Notes: generated from the letters alone by a model not told the origin. A DNA stretch of 64,000 bases from Candidatus Brocadia pituitae (GCA_017347445.1 AP021856.1:3480613-3544612), one strand, 5' to 3'. Counted from the stretch's first letter, positions 45,511 to 54,409 are shown. Program-made: numbers and translations.

Positions 45511-46965
45511 CTAAAGGCGACTTTTTCGCCGGAATTCTGTAATGAAAGTAACAAATCTCTGACGAACGTCTTTCATGAAGCATAAAAACGCAATATACAA
45601 TATCGAGGTTAATATGAAAAGTTTAGAAGGACTGATCGGGCCAAGATAAGCCAGAAGGAGTACAACAAAGATAATAGTCATAGGAAGCATTATTTTCACC
45701 AATTTATTTATCTCCAGCCGTTTTATGCCCCAGATGGTGCGTAAAAGATAATTCCTGAAGATGGTTTCAATTATCTTTGTTACGAGAAAAGCTATTGCAG
45801 CGCCGATGAAGCTGTAATATAAGATCAATGGTACTGCGAAGAGAACGTTTATGCCGAACAGGAGAATGACCCACGGGATAAATTTTTTGATTTCCCTCGT
45901 TGCAGCAAGGGCGACATTAACCGGGGTATTGAAGACCTGAAAGGCATAAGCCCAGCCCATGATGGTCAGGGCAGGGGCTGATGATAAGTAGGCCTTTCCA
46001 AATACGATGGTTAATATCTCTTTTGGAAAAAACGTGGTCATCAGAATCAGCGGAAAGATTATCATAATGAGGAGTACCCGGGTAGATTTGTCTATAATTC
46101 CCTTAATCATTTCCAGATTCTCGGCATTTGAAGCTACCGTGGGAAGAGCTGCCTGTCTGAGGCTATCGGGAAGCATTAAGGCAGTTTTACAGAGAGATGA
46201 GGCCGGATTATAGTATCCTATTGCTATCTCCCCGGGAAATGACCCGGGGAGTTTGGAAAGAAGGATGGTATTGATTTGCATAATAGCTTGTTGAAAGAAT
46301 GAAAGGATGGCAAAAGGCAAGGCCTGCGACATCAAATCATTCCACACTAAGGAATGAAAGGCAAGCCGGTATTTAAGGAACCGCATCCTTACCCACAGAC
46401 CTGAAATAACTGCCCCCAGGAGACTTTCCAATAGCGCAACCCAGATAATACCTTTCAGGCCGTAACCCAGGTAAAGAACGAGGATATTGGTTGCATTACC
46501 CAAAAAGGATACGGCTATGGAGACGAGGGCGGGTATCTTAAATCTCTCAAAGGCTATATAGAGTATTCCCAAAGAATGTGAAAATGTCCCCAGGATAGCG
46601 GATAAACCAGCGATATAGATGAGACCTTTAACATCCTCCCGATAGCCAAGAAGTTTGACGGCGAGCAAAAGCAGGGGATAGCTCACAATAACCAATGCCA
46701 ATCTAAGGGAAATGATATGATTGAATAGTTCGTGCGCCTTATGCCTATTTTTGGAGATCTCCCGTATGGCCATCGGCGTAATGCCCAGATTGCCAAAATA
46801 GGAAAACAGAAATGTTATGGTACCAATGAGGGCGTACAAACCAAAATCCCCCGGACCAAGAACCCTTGCAGCATAGGCGATGAAAAAGAAGGAAAAGAGT
46901 TTGGTGGTTATCCCGGAAACGAAGACAAGTCCTGTGTTTTTTATCAGCCTGTTACCGATTTGCAA
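45511..46965 (-). CDS. Lipid-linked oligosaccharide flippase (Wzx/MATE-like)
   Basis: 484 aa with about 12-14 predicted membrane helices. N-terminal LIKNTGLVFVSGITTKLFSF and YAARVLGPGDFGLYALIGT is the standard start of polysaccharide-biosynthesis flippases of the MOP superfamily. It moves the undecaprenyl-linked glycan made by the neighbouring transferases across the inner membrane. It is the only transporter seen in the locus apart from the export lipoprotein upstream. No Wzy polymerase or Wzc-like kinase is found in the window, so the exact assembly route is open. Confidence 0.92.
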   Translation of the reverse strand: MQIGNRLIKNTGLVFVSGITTKLFSFFFIAYAARVLGPGDFGLYALIGTITFLFSYFGNLGITPMAIREISKNRHKAHELFNHIISLRLALVIVSYPLLLLAVKLLGYREDVKGLIYIAGLSAILGTFSHSLGILYIAFERFKIPALVSIAVSFLGNATNILVLYLGYGLKGIIWVALLESLLGAVISGLWVRMRFLKYRLAFHSLVWNDLMSQALPFAILSFFQQAIMQINTILLSKLPGSFPGEIAIGYYNPASSLCKTALMLPDSLRQAALPTVASNAENLEMIKGIIDKSTRVLLIMIIFPLILMTTFFPKEILTIVFGKAYLSSAPALTIMGWAYAFQVFNTPVNVALAATREIKKFIPWVILLFGINVLFAVPLILYYSFIGAAIAFLVTKIIETIFRNYLLRTIWGIKRLEINKLVKIMLPMTIIFVVLLLAYLGPISPSKLFILTSILYIAFLCFMKDVRQRFVTFITEFRRKSRL

Positions 46966-47061
46966 TGGACAACCTCAATTATAGAATTGATTTGTGTGAT
47001 ACCTGAGCAGTGTGAAACATTTGATAGGCAGATAACGAATTAGACATTGCAACAATTTGCC

Positions 47062-47868
47062 CTAAGGCGGTGTAATTACAATTTGAGTCGGTGCGCTTCT
47101 TGCTCCCTGAAAAACCTCTGTATCAATACGGTCGCCCAAAATGATACCCTGTTCAGTCCATGCAAGAGGCCGGACAATATTCTCAAAGTGGTGGAAGAAT
47201 CGGTCAACATCAGCAATAAATGTCCGCGGGACATAGACGACATCCCCGCTTTTCAAGAAGACATTCTGGGACAGATCCCCTGTCGCAAAGGTCTTTTTTA
47301 AATCAAGCCTCTTCAATTCAGGTTTTTCCTGTCCGTTTCGGATAAGCATGACGCTGGAATATTTTCCATCCAGGGTATATCCGCCCGCCTTTGCAATGGC
47401 CTCAATGATGGTTGTTGGGGTATCGATTTGATATACCCCTGGCGTATTTACCTCTCCTAAGATAAAAATCTTCTGGCCTCTGAATGACGTAATTTCCAGA
47501 CTTACCTGGGGATCTACGAGGTAAACGGAAAGGGCGTCCTTTATTTTCCCGCGAAGGTAATGTATGCTTGTCCCCTTTGTCTGTATTGCACCAATGAGGG
47601 GAAAGGTATTCGTGCCGTCGGGTGAAATGCGTACCTTTTTATTAAGGTCATCGTGCCTGTACACGGTTAGATCTATCTCGTCGCCCACGCCTAAGATGAA
47701 TTCAGATACTACGACTCCCTTTTCCTGGGTTGTTTCCGCATGCTCTGAAAGAGGCGGGTTCTCTATTTCTGCTGTTTTTTGGGCAGAAGAACACGAAAGG
47801 CTTAAGAGTAACGGTGTGAAAATAGATATTTTTTTTATGAAGAACTGCCATCCTGGCGTATTATTCAT
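47062..47868 (-). CDS. Wza-like polysaccharide export lipoprotein
   Basis: 268 aa. A signal peptide ending in a lipobox (LLLSLSCSS) makes it an outer-membrane lipoprotein. FILGVGDEIDLTVYRHDDLN is the start of the Poly_export domain, ISPDGTNTFPLIGAI follows, and an SLBB domain reads KIFILGEVNTPGVYQIDT and TIIEAIAKAGGYT. Family members form the outer-membrane pore for capsule or EPS. It is probably the first gene of the leftward glycan operon, with the promoter in the 250 bp above 47868. The window has no partner PCP/Wzc gene. Confidence 0.92.
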   Translation of the reverse strand: MNNTPGWQFFIKKISIFTPLLLSLSCSSAQKTAEIENPPLSEHAETTQEKGVVVSEFILGVGDEIDLTVYRHDDLNKKVRISPDGTNTFPLIGAIQTKGTSIHYLRGKIKDALSVYLVDPQVSLEITSFRGQKIFILGEVNTPGVYQIDTPTTIIEAIAKAGGYTLDGKYSSVMLIRNGQEKPELKRLDLKKTFATGDLSQNVFLKSGDVVYVPRTFIADVDRFFHHFENIVRPLAWTEQGIILGDRIDTEVFQGARSAPTQIVITPP

Positions 47869-47952
47869 AATTACTCAACGTGATCGGATATTTTTATGAT
47901 CGGAAATGGAAACGTTATTTTGCTCAACTATCCTAGAGAATTACTTATGAAA

Positions 47953-47980
47953 TTGCAACTTATTTTTAGCATTATATAAT
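47953..47980 (+). promoter_or_regulatory. Candidate sigma-70 promoter
   Basis: TTGCAA (47953-47958), 16-bp spacer, TATAAT (47975-47980). It points rightward toward the lipoprotein gene at 48128 within the intergenic region between two divergent operons. Confidence 0.5.
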
Positions 47981-48127
47981 ATATTGCTAGATAAACAATA
48001 GAGAATTATGGTATTAATAATCGTTTTTAACAGGAGTAATGGAAACCTATGGAAACTGCCTTCGTGAGGATTTGGTTGCGCTATGCTTAGCTCCTGTACA
48101 AACACAATGCTTTAATGGGAAAGGGGA

Positions 48128-49231
48128 ATGCTCATGATTCGCACAGGCCGATTTCGTAGTGCATTGCTTCTTGTGTTGATTGCTGGTCTTACTGGTTGTT
48201 TCAGCATTGGTCCAAGGTCCCTGGAACGGGACCGGTTCGATTATACCACGGCCATTTCTGATTCATGGAAGGATCAGATGCTTCTCAACATGGTAAAGAT
48301 ACGTTATGCCGATGCACCTGTTTTTCTTGATGTGAACTCTATTATCAGTCAGTACGCACTGGATAGCGCAATTAGTCTGAATAGTTCCTGGAGCAGCCCC
48401 AAAGAAGGGTTTGGTGGAGGCAATATCCTTGGTATCGGAGGTATTGGAAGATACTTTGACCGTCCCACCATAACCTATAGTCCCATGACGGGAGAAAAAT
48501 TCGCCCAGAAGCTGATGAATCCCATTCCACCCCCTGCCCTCCTCAGCCTAGTTCAAACCGGTTTTCCCATTGATCTTGTCTTCAGGCTCTGTATACACGC
48601 CATAAACGGCGTACAGAATCGTTTCGGAGGGGGAGCGAGGATTCGTCCGGCAGATCCGGAGTTCTATCCTTTGCTTGAGCGGATGAGAAAGGTTCAGAGT
48701 GCCGGAGTTATGGGAATGCGGATAAAAAAGAGAGACAAAGAGGAGGCGACCCTCGAACTCTTTTTCCGCGAGAAGGTGGATCCCCCGCTGGAAGCGGATA
48801 TTCTTGCTACCCGTCAGGTACTGGGACTCGATCCTGGCACCAATGAATTCAGGGTGTTCTATGGCTCTTTTTCCACAAATGACAAAGAGGTTGCAATCCT
48901 CACCCGTTCGGTTTTAGAAGTCCTTTCTGATCTGGCTTCTTATATCGAGGTGCCCGATCTGCATGTGGCAGAGAAGCGCGTGAATCCAACCCCGCAGGAT
49001 CAGTCGGCTGCCGGCGTCCCGCCTCCTGTGTCTCTCATTCGGATACATAGCGCTCAGGAAAGACCTTCGGATGCCTTCATTGCAATTCCCTATCGGGGTT
49101 ACTGGTTTTGGATTGATGATAAGGACATGTCATCCAAGAGATTATTTTCCTCCCTCATGTTTGTCTTTACCCTCACGGAGACAGAAACCAGAGAAGGCGC
49201 TCCGATTGTGACGATTCCTGTCGGGGGTTAG
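48128..49231 (+). CDS. Conserved lipoprotein of unknown function
   Basis: 367 aa with a lipoprotein signal (LLLVLIAGLTGCFSIG; C at about 24). The body shows no catalytic motif I recognise. Notable stretches are DQMLLNMVKIRYADAPVFLD (about 50-69), a glycine-rich segment (FGGGNILGIGGIG) and a C-terminal beta-rich part (YRGYWFWIDDKDMSSKRLFSSLMFVFTL). It is the first gene of a rightward series of envelope genes. AAAGGGG precedes the ATG. The protein is predicted to sit in the periplasm, anchored to a membrane. Confidence 0.8.
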   Translation: MLMIRTGRFRSALLLVLIAGLTGCFSIGPRSLERDRFDYTTAISDSWKDQMLLNMVKIRYADAPVFLDVNSIISQYALDSAISLNSSWSSPKEGFGGGNILGIGGIGRYFDRPTITYSPMTGEKFAQKLMNPIPPPALLSLVQTGFPIDLVFRLCIHAINGVQNRFGGGARIRPADPEFYPLLERMRKVQSAGVMGMRIKKRDKEEATLELFFREKVDPPLEADILATRQVLGLDPGTNEFRVFYGSFSTNDKEVAILTRSVLEVLSDLASYIEVPDLHVAEKRVNPTPQDQSAAGVPPPVSLIRIHSAQERPSDAFIAIPYRGYWFWIDDKDMSSKRLFSSLMFVFTLTETETREGAPIVTIPVGG

Positions 49232-49256
49232 TAATTTGATTGGCATAAAAAATATT

Positions 49257-49287
49257 TTGACATTTTTAGTAAGAAATGTCATATTAT
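49257..49287 (+). promoter_or_regulatory. Candidate promoter with an overlapping palindrome upstream of mlaE
   Basis: TTGACA (49257-49262) and TATTAT (49282-49287) with a long 19-bp spacer. An inverted repeat TGACATTT/AAATGTCA (49258-49265, 49274-49281) covers the -35 box and spacer and could be a repressor site. Confidence 0.4.
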
Positions 49288-49358
49288 TCGGTTACATTCA
49301 GCGTTTTGCATTTGTATCTTAACAGGTAGCAGGTAGTACGGGAATTGTTATTCCGAAC

Positions 49359-50501
49359 ATGCACGCACAACAGCAGAATAATCCAGAGGTGCGTTTCAGC
49401 CATCCATCACAGGACACCCTTGTTGTCCATATTGGCGGAAACTGGCTTTTGGAGACACCTCTCCCCTCCGTTAAACTGCTCGAAAATGAGGTAAAAACTA
49501 CAACAGTCCATACGATCAATTTCGATACATCGAATCTGGCCAATTGGGATAGCAGCCTGCTCTTATTCCTGTCAAAGGCATCTGAGATCTGCGTGCAACA
49601 CAACATCAACATCCAAATGGAAGGCATTCCCCAGGGAGTGCGGAAACTGCTCGATCTTGCATCGCCGAACCGCCAGCGGAAAGGAATAACCAGAAAAACA
49701 GAAAAAAAATCTTTTCTCGTACGGGTGGCTGATACAACAGGCGATTTCATACGGACATCGAAGGAGATGCTTGCGTTCATTGGTGAGGCAGCGCTTGCCT
49801 TCGGAAAGTTGCTGTGCGGCAGGGCGAACTTCCGTCGCATAGACCTGATAACTGTCATCCAGGAGAGTGGTGCGCAGGCGATCCCCATTGTTTCCCTCAT
49901 CAGTGCGCTGGTGGGTTTGATCTTTGCCTTTGTCGGCGCCTTGCAATTGAAACTGTTTGGTGCGCAGATTTACGTTGCGGATATTGTGGGAATAGCCATG
50001 GTCAGGGTTATGGGTGCGATTATGACCGGTATCATCATGGCAGGCCGTACCGGCGCTTCATTTGCCGCTCAGATTGGAACAATGCAGGTAAACGAAGAGG
50101 TTGATGCACTAAAAACCCTGGGCATATCACCGATGGAATTCCTGGTGCTGCCCCGCATGCTTGCCCTGGCCCTCATGATGCCGCTCCTCTGTCTGTATGC
50201 AGACCTCATGGGCATCATCGGCGGAATGATTGTGGGCGTGTTTATGCTCGATCTGAATTTTATGGAATACTATAATCAGACAAAATCGGCAATTGCCCTC
50301 ACCCATCTCTGGGTGGGACTTTTTCATAGCGCGGTGTTTGGCGTGCTCATCGCGCTCTGCGGGTGCCTGAAAGGGATGCAGTGCGGAAGGAGTGCGTCTG
50401 CGGTTGGGACAGCCACCACATCGGCGGTGGTAACGAGCATTGTAAGTATCATTGTCTCAACGGCAATTATTACCATTGTCTGTGAAGTGATTGGCATTTG
50501 A
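49359..50501 (+). CDS. mlaE: MlaE-family ABC permease with N-terminal STAS-like domain
   Basis: 380 aa. Residues about 1-110 form a STAS-like domain (DTLVVHIGGNWLLE, TINFDTSNLANWDSSLLLF). The rest is an MlaE permease with five or six helices: SLISALVGLIFAFVGALQL, DIVGIAMVRVMGAIMTGIIM, AGRTGASFAAQIGTMQVNEEVDAL (the conserved coupling segment) and LVLPRMLALALMMPLL. MlaE forms the inner-membrane channel that moves phospholipids between inner membrane and MCE proteins. The STAS domain is fused here, whereas in E. coli it is a separate subunit (MlaB). mlaF and mlaD follow without gaps. Confidence 0.92.
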   Translation: MHAQQQNNPEVRFSHPSQDTLVVHIGGNWLLETPLPSVKLLENEVKTTTVHTINFDTSNLANWDSSLLLFLSKASEICVQHNINIQMEGIPQGVRKLLDLASPNRQRKGITRKTEKKSFLVRVADTTGDFIRTSKEMLAFIGEAALAFGKLLCGRANFRRIDLITVIQESGAQAIPIVSLISALVGLIFAFVGALQLKLFGAQIYVADIVGIAMVRVMGAIMTGIIMAGRTGASFAAQIGTMQVNEEVDALKTLGISPMEFLVLPRMLALALMMPLLCLYADLMGIIGGMIVGVFMLDLNFMEYYNQTKSAIALTHLWVGLFHSAVFGVLIALCGCLKGMQCGRSASAVGTATTSAVVTSIVSIIVSTAIITIVCEVIGI

Positions 50502-50502
50502 T

Positions 50503-51297
50503 ATGGATGAAAAACGACGAAGTACGGGACAGGAAGCAAAGATCTCAGTGCGCGACCTTGACATGGGGTACGGCAGTTTTGTGCTGATGCGTGATATGAA
50601 CTTCACGGTTTGCAAGGGAGATATTTTTATCATTATGGGAGGAAGCGGTTGCGGGAAAAGCACGCTCTTGAAGGTGCTCATCGGACTGCTGGAACCGTTG
50701 CGCGGACAGGTATTTTATGACGGAGCAAATTTCTGGGAAGGAGACGCTCAGCAAAAAGACCTCATCATGCGGAAGTTTGGCATCCTCTACCAGAGCAGTG
50801 CATTGTGGAGTTCCATGACCCTGGCTGAAAATGTTGCGCTGCCGCTCGAACAATATACCAAACTCAGCAGGAACCAGATCCGCGAGCTCGCATCATTGAA
50901 ACTTGCGTTAGTCGGACTCGCGGGGTTCGAAGAATTTTATCCCTCGGAAATAAGCGGAGGGATGCGAAAGCGGGCAGGGCTTGCACGGGCAATGGCACTT
51001 GACCCGGATATTCTCTTCTTTGATGAGCCTTCTGCCGGTCTCGATCCGGTCAGCGCGCGCCTTCTTGACGATCTTATCATTGAACTACGGGACAGTCTTG
51101 GCACCACGGTTGTGGTTGTCACACACGAACTCCAAAGTATCTTTGCAATCGGGAACAACTCGGTCTTTCTCGACCCCGATACCAAGACGATCATTGCATC
51201 GGGCGACCCGAAAAGACTGCTTGCAGAATCAAAGGATCCGAAGGTAATGAGTTTTTTAACAAGGGGAGAAAAAACATCACAGGGGGTGGAAAAATGA
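50503..51297 (+). CDS. mlaF: MlaF-type ABC transporter ATPase
   Basis: 264 aa. IIMGGSGCGKSTLLKVLIG (Walker A), ISGGMRKRAGLARAMALD (signature, here SGGM), ILFFDEPSAGLDPVSA (Walker B) and VVTHELQSI (switch H). The SGGMRKR and GLDP forms are typical for MlaF-like ATPases. It powers the MlaE permease. ATG 50503 follows the mlaE stop by one base. It ends with a 4-bp overlap (ATGA) into mlaD. Confidence 0.95.
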   Translation: MDEKRRSTGQEAKISVRDLDMGYGSFVLMRDMNFTVCKGDIFIIMGGSGCGKSTLLKVLIGLLEPLRGQVFYDGANFWEGDAQQKDLIMRKFGILYQSSALWSSMTLAENVALPLEQYTKLSRNQIRELASLKLALVGLAGFEEFYPSEISGGMRKRAGLARAMALDPDILFFDEPSAGLDPVSARLLDDLIIELRDSLGTTVVVVTHELQSIFAIGNNSVFLDPDTKTIIASGDPKRLLAESKDPKVMSFLTRGEKTSQGVEK

Positions 51298-52076
51298 GTA
51301 AGCCGGCAAATAAGACACTTATTGGCGCTTTTATCATAGGGGCTATCGCCTTACTGGTTGTTGCAGTGCTTATTTTTGGATCGGGCAAATTCCTGAAAAA
51401 GACGCATTATGCAGTAGTGTTCTTTGAAGGTTCTATAAAGGGTCTCAATGAAGGCGCACCGGTTATTTTCCAAGGAGTGAAGATAGGTGCTGTGACAAAT
51501 ATCCGTTTGGTTTACGACCCTGCCAATGATTCTGTTCGGATACCGGTGATCATCGAGCTTGAACCGGACAAATTCGAAAGGACCGACGTAGTTGAACGGC
51601 AGCCGGAGAAAAATTTAAAAATGCTTATTGAGAGGGGACTGAGGGCACAACTTCAAATGCAGAGTATCGTTACCGGTCAGCTCATGATTGCGCTTAATTT
51701 CTTTCCTGATAGGCCTGCTACCTATATTGGTTTCATAAAGGAATATCCCGAAATTCCCTCAATTCCCACTCCTTTACAGGAATTAGCAAAGACAATCGAG
51801 GAGCTTCAACTTAAGGAAATTGTCAAGAAATTAAATCTTACCCTGAATTCGGTGAGAAAGCTCATTCAGCACATAGATAAAAAGATTGATCCACTTATAG
51901 CAAATCTCTCAGATACGTCTGAGATTACTCAGAACACCCTCGAGAGTATGCAAGCTACGTTAAAGCAAACAGAGAAAACTCTTACAACATTTTCCGAGAC
52001 AGGCCGGTCTATGAAGTCCCTGACAGAGTATCTCCAGCAGCATCCCGATTCCATTCTCAAGGGAAAACCTCGATGA
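51294..52076 (+). CDS. mlaD: MCE-domain lipid transport protein (MlaD-like)
   Basis: 260 aa. One N-terminal membrane helix (LIGAFIIGAIALLVVAVLIF) followed by an MCE domain: YAVVFFEGSIKGLNEGAPVIFQGVKIGAV (read as KGLNEGAPV and VKIGAV here) and GLRAQLQMQSIVTGQLMI. A C-terminal helical part (about 155-250) is longer than in E. coli MlaD and closer to PqiB-like ends. MCE proteins form hexameric rings or tubes that shuttle lipids across the periplasm. The ATG overlaps mlaF. A palindrome and a MITE-like element separate it from the next gene, a PqiC-like lipoprotein. Confidence 0.92.
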   Translation: MSKPANKTLIGAFIIGAIALLVVAVLIFGSGKFLKKTHYAVVFFEGSIKGLNEGAPVIFQGVKIGAVTNIRLVYDPANDSVRIPVIIELEPDKFERTDVVERQPEKNLKMLIERGLRAQLQMQSIVTGQLMIALNFFPDRPATYIGFIKEYPEIPSIPTPLQELAKTIEELQLKEIVKKLNLTLNSVRKLIQHIDKKIDPLIANLSDTSEITQNTLESMQATLKQTEKTLTTFSETGRSMKSLTEYLQQHPDSILKGKPR

Positions 52077-52098
52077 TAATGTCAGGTTTTTAGCAATT

Positions 52099-52130
52099 TA
52101 ACCCTGTCAGGGTTTAAAACCCTGACAGGG
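52099..52130. repeat. Palindrome AACCCTGTCAGGGTT, copy 1
   Basis: TAACCCTGTCAGGGTTT, then AAAACCCTGACAGGG. Located 23 bp after mlaD. The arm is itself palindromic (CCCTGTCAGGG). Copies 2 and 3 are at 54162 and 55220. Confidence 0.9.
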
Positions 52131-52143
52131 ATACCTCAAGAAT

Positions 52144-52297
52144 TTGTAACAATTTAGTTTTTTGAAAAAGTAGGGGCGAAGCATTTGCTATAATTGTCAT
52201 GAACGCATTCATACCAAAACGGGCAAATGCTTCGCCCCTACCCCGCAGGACAAATATCGCAATTATTGGAGATTTTCAAAAAACTAAATTGTAACAA
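52144..52297. mobile_element. MITE-like element, GTAACAATTTAG family, copy 3
   Basis: Terminal repeats at 52146-52168 and 52273-52295 (one mismatch), again flanked by complementary dinucleotides (TT/AA) and then by GAAT on both sides. The core is a 72-bp hairpin (about 52170-52241) with outer arms GTAGGGGCGAAGCATTTGC and its complement. It lies between mlaD and the PqiC-like gene. Confidence 0.8.
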
Positions 52298-52395
52298 GAA
52301 TATTATGTTACTAATTTTGTCTTACACATTTGCAGAAAAACTGAGTTACTCATTCATTACACTCCCAAACGGGAGTTTGGGGTTTCTCTGAACGT

Positions 52396-52428
52396 GTCAT
52401 TGCAAGGGCGATAGCCCGAAGCAATCTC
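52396..52428. repeat. Dispersed repeat GTCATTGC..GAAGCAATCTC
   Basis: GTCATTGCAAGGGCGATAGC followed by CCGAAGCAATCTC. A longer, hairpin-forming copy is at 54283-54350. Confidence 0.7.
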
Positions 52429-52464
52429 TTATTGACAACATGGTTTTATAGGGAGGCGTTCTCA

Positions 52465-53076
52465 ATGAAAAATTATGCCGTTTCATTTCTTGCCCGTTTT
52501 ATCCCGATGGGCGTCCTTGCGGTTATTGTGGGGTGCGCGAGCACCCCGCCATCAAACTTTTATATCCTGAATTCCATGGAAAAGCAGGCGGCACAACAGA
52601 CGGGTTCAGATGCAATGCAGCAGGTCGCGATAGGGATCGGTTCTATCGAAATCCCTGACTATTTAGACAGGTCGCAAATAGTAATCCGGAGCAGCCGCAG
52701 TGAATTGAAGGTTGATGAATTTAACCGGTGGGCGGGTTCTCTGAAAGAAAATATATCTTCGGTGCTTGCCGAAAACCTCTCTTCCCTGCTTTCGACCAAC
52801 CGCGTCTTTGTCCATCAGTGGATGCCTGACGATACGATCAATTACTGGCTCCATGTTGAAATAATCCGTTTAGACGTTATACCCGGCGATGCTGTTACCA
52901 TGAAGGCGCACTGGACAATATTAGGTGACCGCGGTAAAAAGGAGTACATAACCCGTACCTCAGAATTTACAGAAAAAGTCAGTGAACAGAGTTATGGTGT
53001 GATCGTGGCTGCCATAAGCCGGACATTTGAAAAATTAAGTCATGAAATCGCATCGGAGATAACAAAGTTAAAATAG
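52465..53076 (+). CDS. PqiC-like ABC transport auxiliary lipoprotein
   Basis: 203 aa. Lipobox VIVGCAST (C at about 23) followed by PPSNFYILNSM, the standard beginning of PqiC/YmbA (ABC-type transport auxiliary) proteins. Further family blocks are VAIGIGSIEIPDYLDRSQIV (about 51-70) and FNRWAGSLKENISSVLAENL. PqiC sits on the inner face of the outer membrane and binds the end of MCE tubes, so this is likely the outer-membrane partner of MlaD. GGGAGG stands 9 bases before ATG 52465. It is separated from mlaD by repeats but is likely the fourth gene of the same system. Confidence 0.9.
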   Translation: MKNYAVSFLARFIPMGVLAVIVGCASTPPSNFYILNSMEKQAAQQTGSDAMQQVAIGIGSIEIPDYLDRSQIVIRSSRSELKVDEFNRWAGSLKENISSVLAENLSSLLSTNRVFVHQWMPDDTINYWLHVEIIRLDVIPGDAVTMKAHWTILGDRGKKEYITRTSEFTEKVSEQSYGVIVAAISRTFEKLSHEIASEITKLK

Positions 53077-53125
53077 ATTTTTCACCATCGTAAGGCTGTC
53101 CAAAAAGTTTGTAAAGCGAATAACC

Positions 53126-53153
53126 TGTAGGGGCAATTCATGAATTGCCCCTG
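53126..53153. repeat. Small palindrome GTAGGGGCAATTCATGAATTGCCCC
   Basis: GTAGGGGCAATT/AATTGCCCC arms. The same GTAGGGGC opening is found in the cores of the MITE-like elements at 5415 and 52170, so it is a widespread nested palindrome. Confidence 0.75.
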
Positions 53154-53237
53154 CCTGTCGCATAGAAGCCGGTCTTAAAATAATAAAATGGTTACTATTT
53201 ATATTAATCTGAAAAGTTTTCGGAAAGGAGAAAAACC

Positions 53238-53696
53238 ATGAAGAGAATAGTTTGTGTATGGAGTACGGTATTGGTAACAGTATGTACAACGGTCCCGGTT
53301 CTTGCCCAGAATTTGATTATCTACCCTGCAAAAGGCCAGAGCCAGGAGCAGATGGAAAAGGACAAGTTTGACTGTTATTCCTGGGCAAAGCAGCAGACGG
53401 GAGTTGACCCCATGGTTGCCTCCGCTGCTTCACAGCAACCGGCTGGGAGCCAGGGGAGTACCGTAAGAGGAGCGGCGAGAGGCGCAGCGGTTGGCGCAGG
53501 TATTGGCGCCATTGCGGGAGATGCAGGCAAGGGCGCTGCCGTTGGGGCAGCTTTTGGTGGTCTAAGGGGCCATAGACAGAGAAGAGAGGCTGAGCAGGTG
53601 CAGCAGCATCAGGCAGCCCAATCGAATCAGCGGATCGACGAGTATAACCGCGCATACAGCGCATGTCTTGAGTCAAAAGGCTATACGGTAAAATAA
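53238..53696 (+). CDS. Secreted glycine-zipper protein
   Basis: 152 aa. Signal peptide (about 1-23, ending VPVLA-QN). YPAKGQSQEQMEKDKFDCYSW and EYNRAYSACLESKGYTVK flank a glycine zipper (GAARGAAVGAGIGAIAGDAG, then GKGAAVGAAFGG, about 77-108). The family is annotated as glycine-zipper or YMGG-like. Such zippers insert into or associate with the outer membrane. A good ribosome-binding site (GGAAAGGAGAAA) precedes the ATG. The two cysteines (CYSW, ACLE) may form a disulphide. The precise function is unknown. Confidence 0.85.
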   Translation: MKRIVCVWSTVLVTVCTTVPVLAQNLIIYPAKGQSQEQMEKDKFDCYSWAKQQTGVDPMVASAASQQPAGSQGSTVRGAARGAAVGAGIGAIAGDAGKGAAVGAAFGGLRGHRQRREAEQVQQHQAAQSNQRIDEYNRAYSACLESKGYTVK

Positions 53697-53710
53697 GAAT
53701 GGAGAAAACA

Positions 53711-54145
53711 ATGAAAACACTAAAATTAATTATGGTAATTTTTGTATTCGCATGTCTTGTTTCAACGGTTTCCTATGCAGGCGATTATGATGGATCAAAA
53801 TCATTAATCTTTTCGGTAAAAACCATTCTTGAGTGCGACCCAAATGGTGAATCCCGCATAGTAACGTCCGAGGAGATGCAGGTGCCAAACTTTCTCATCG
53901 TTGATTGTAAGAAAATGACGATTAGTCCTTTTCCTCCGATTCCCGGCAGACGCGATTCCGTAATCAAGCGGCTGGAACATATTGATGGGAAATTAATCCT
54001 GCAGGGGGCTGATGATGGCATCGAAAATGTCCGCGATGGTGTGGGCTGGACGGCTGCAATTTCAGAGGATACGGGCAGGGCGGTAGTAACGGCATCAGGC
54101 GATGATGTGGGCTTTGTCATCTTTGGCGCCTGTATTCCGCGGTAG
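53711..54145 (+). CDS. Small periplasmic protein of unknown function
   Basis: 144 aa. Signal peptide (about 1-23: LIMVIFVFACLVSTVSYAG). The mature part has no family I recognise. It has a C-rich-free beta pattern with SVKTILECDPNGES, FLIVDCKKMTISPFPP and a C-terminal VTASGDDVGFVIFGACIP; three cysteines are spread over the chain. ATG 53711 is chosen because GGAGAA stands 6 bases upstream; ATG 53699 lacks a site. It follows the glycine-zipper gene by 14 bp and is probably co-transcribed. Confidence 0.7.
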   Translation: MKTLKLIMVIFVFACLVSTVSYAGDYDGSKSLIFSVKTILECDPNGESRIVTSEEMQVPNFLIVDCKKMTISPFPPIPGRRDSVIKRLEHIDGKLILQGADDGIENVRDGVGWTAAISEDTGRAVVTASGDDVGFVIFGACIPR

Positions 54146-54161
54146 TATCTTCCAAAGATAA

Positions 54162-54199
54162 ATTAACCCTGTCAGGGTTTTAAACCATGACAGGGTTAA
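54162..54199. repeat. Palindrome AACCCTGTCAGGGTT, copy 2
   Basis: TTAACCCTGTCAGGGTTTT/AAACCATGACAGGGTTAA, one mismatch between arms, 16 bp after the preceding stop codon. It may also serve as a terminator stem, though no T tract follows. Confidence 0.9.
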
Positions 54200-54282
54200 C
54201 TCAATTTCAACGTTTTTTGCATCTCTGCCGTAATCGTCAAAAAAGGTGTGTTATAGGTACCAGATGAATGCATAAAAAAAGT

Positions 54283-54350
54283 TGTCATTGCGATGAGGAA
54301 CGACGAAGCAATCTCTTTAGGAGGGGTGCTTCGCTGTCGCTCGCAATGAC
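54283..54350. repeat. Hairpin-forming dispersed repeat GTCATTGCGA..TCGCAATGAC
   Basis: GTCATTGCGA at the left end pairs with TCGCAATGAC at the right end, with GAAGCAATCTC inside. It is related to the shorter copy at 52396-52428. Confidence 0.8.
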
Positions 54351-54409
54351 CAGTACCTGTTAACTTATTTATACGTTTACGATACAACCAAAACGAAAGG
54401 AAAACAGAC

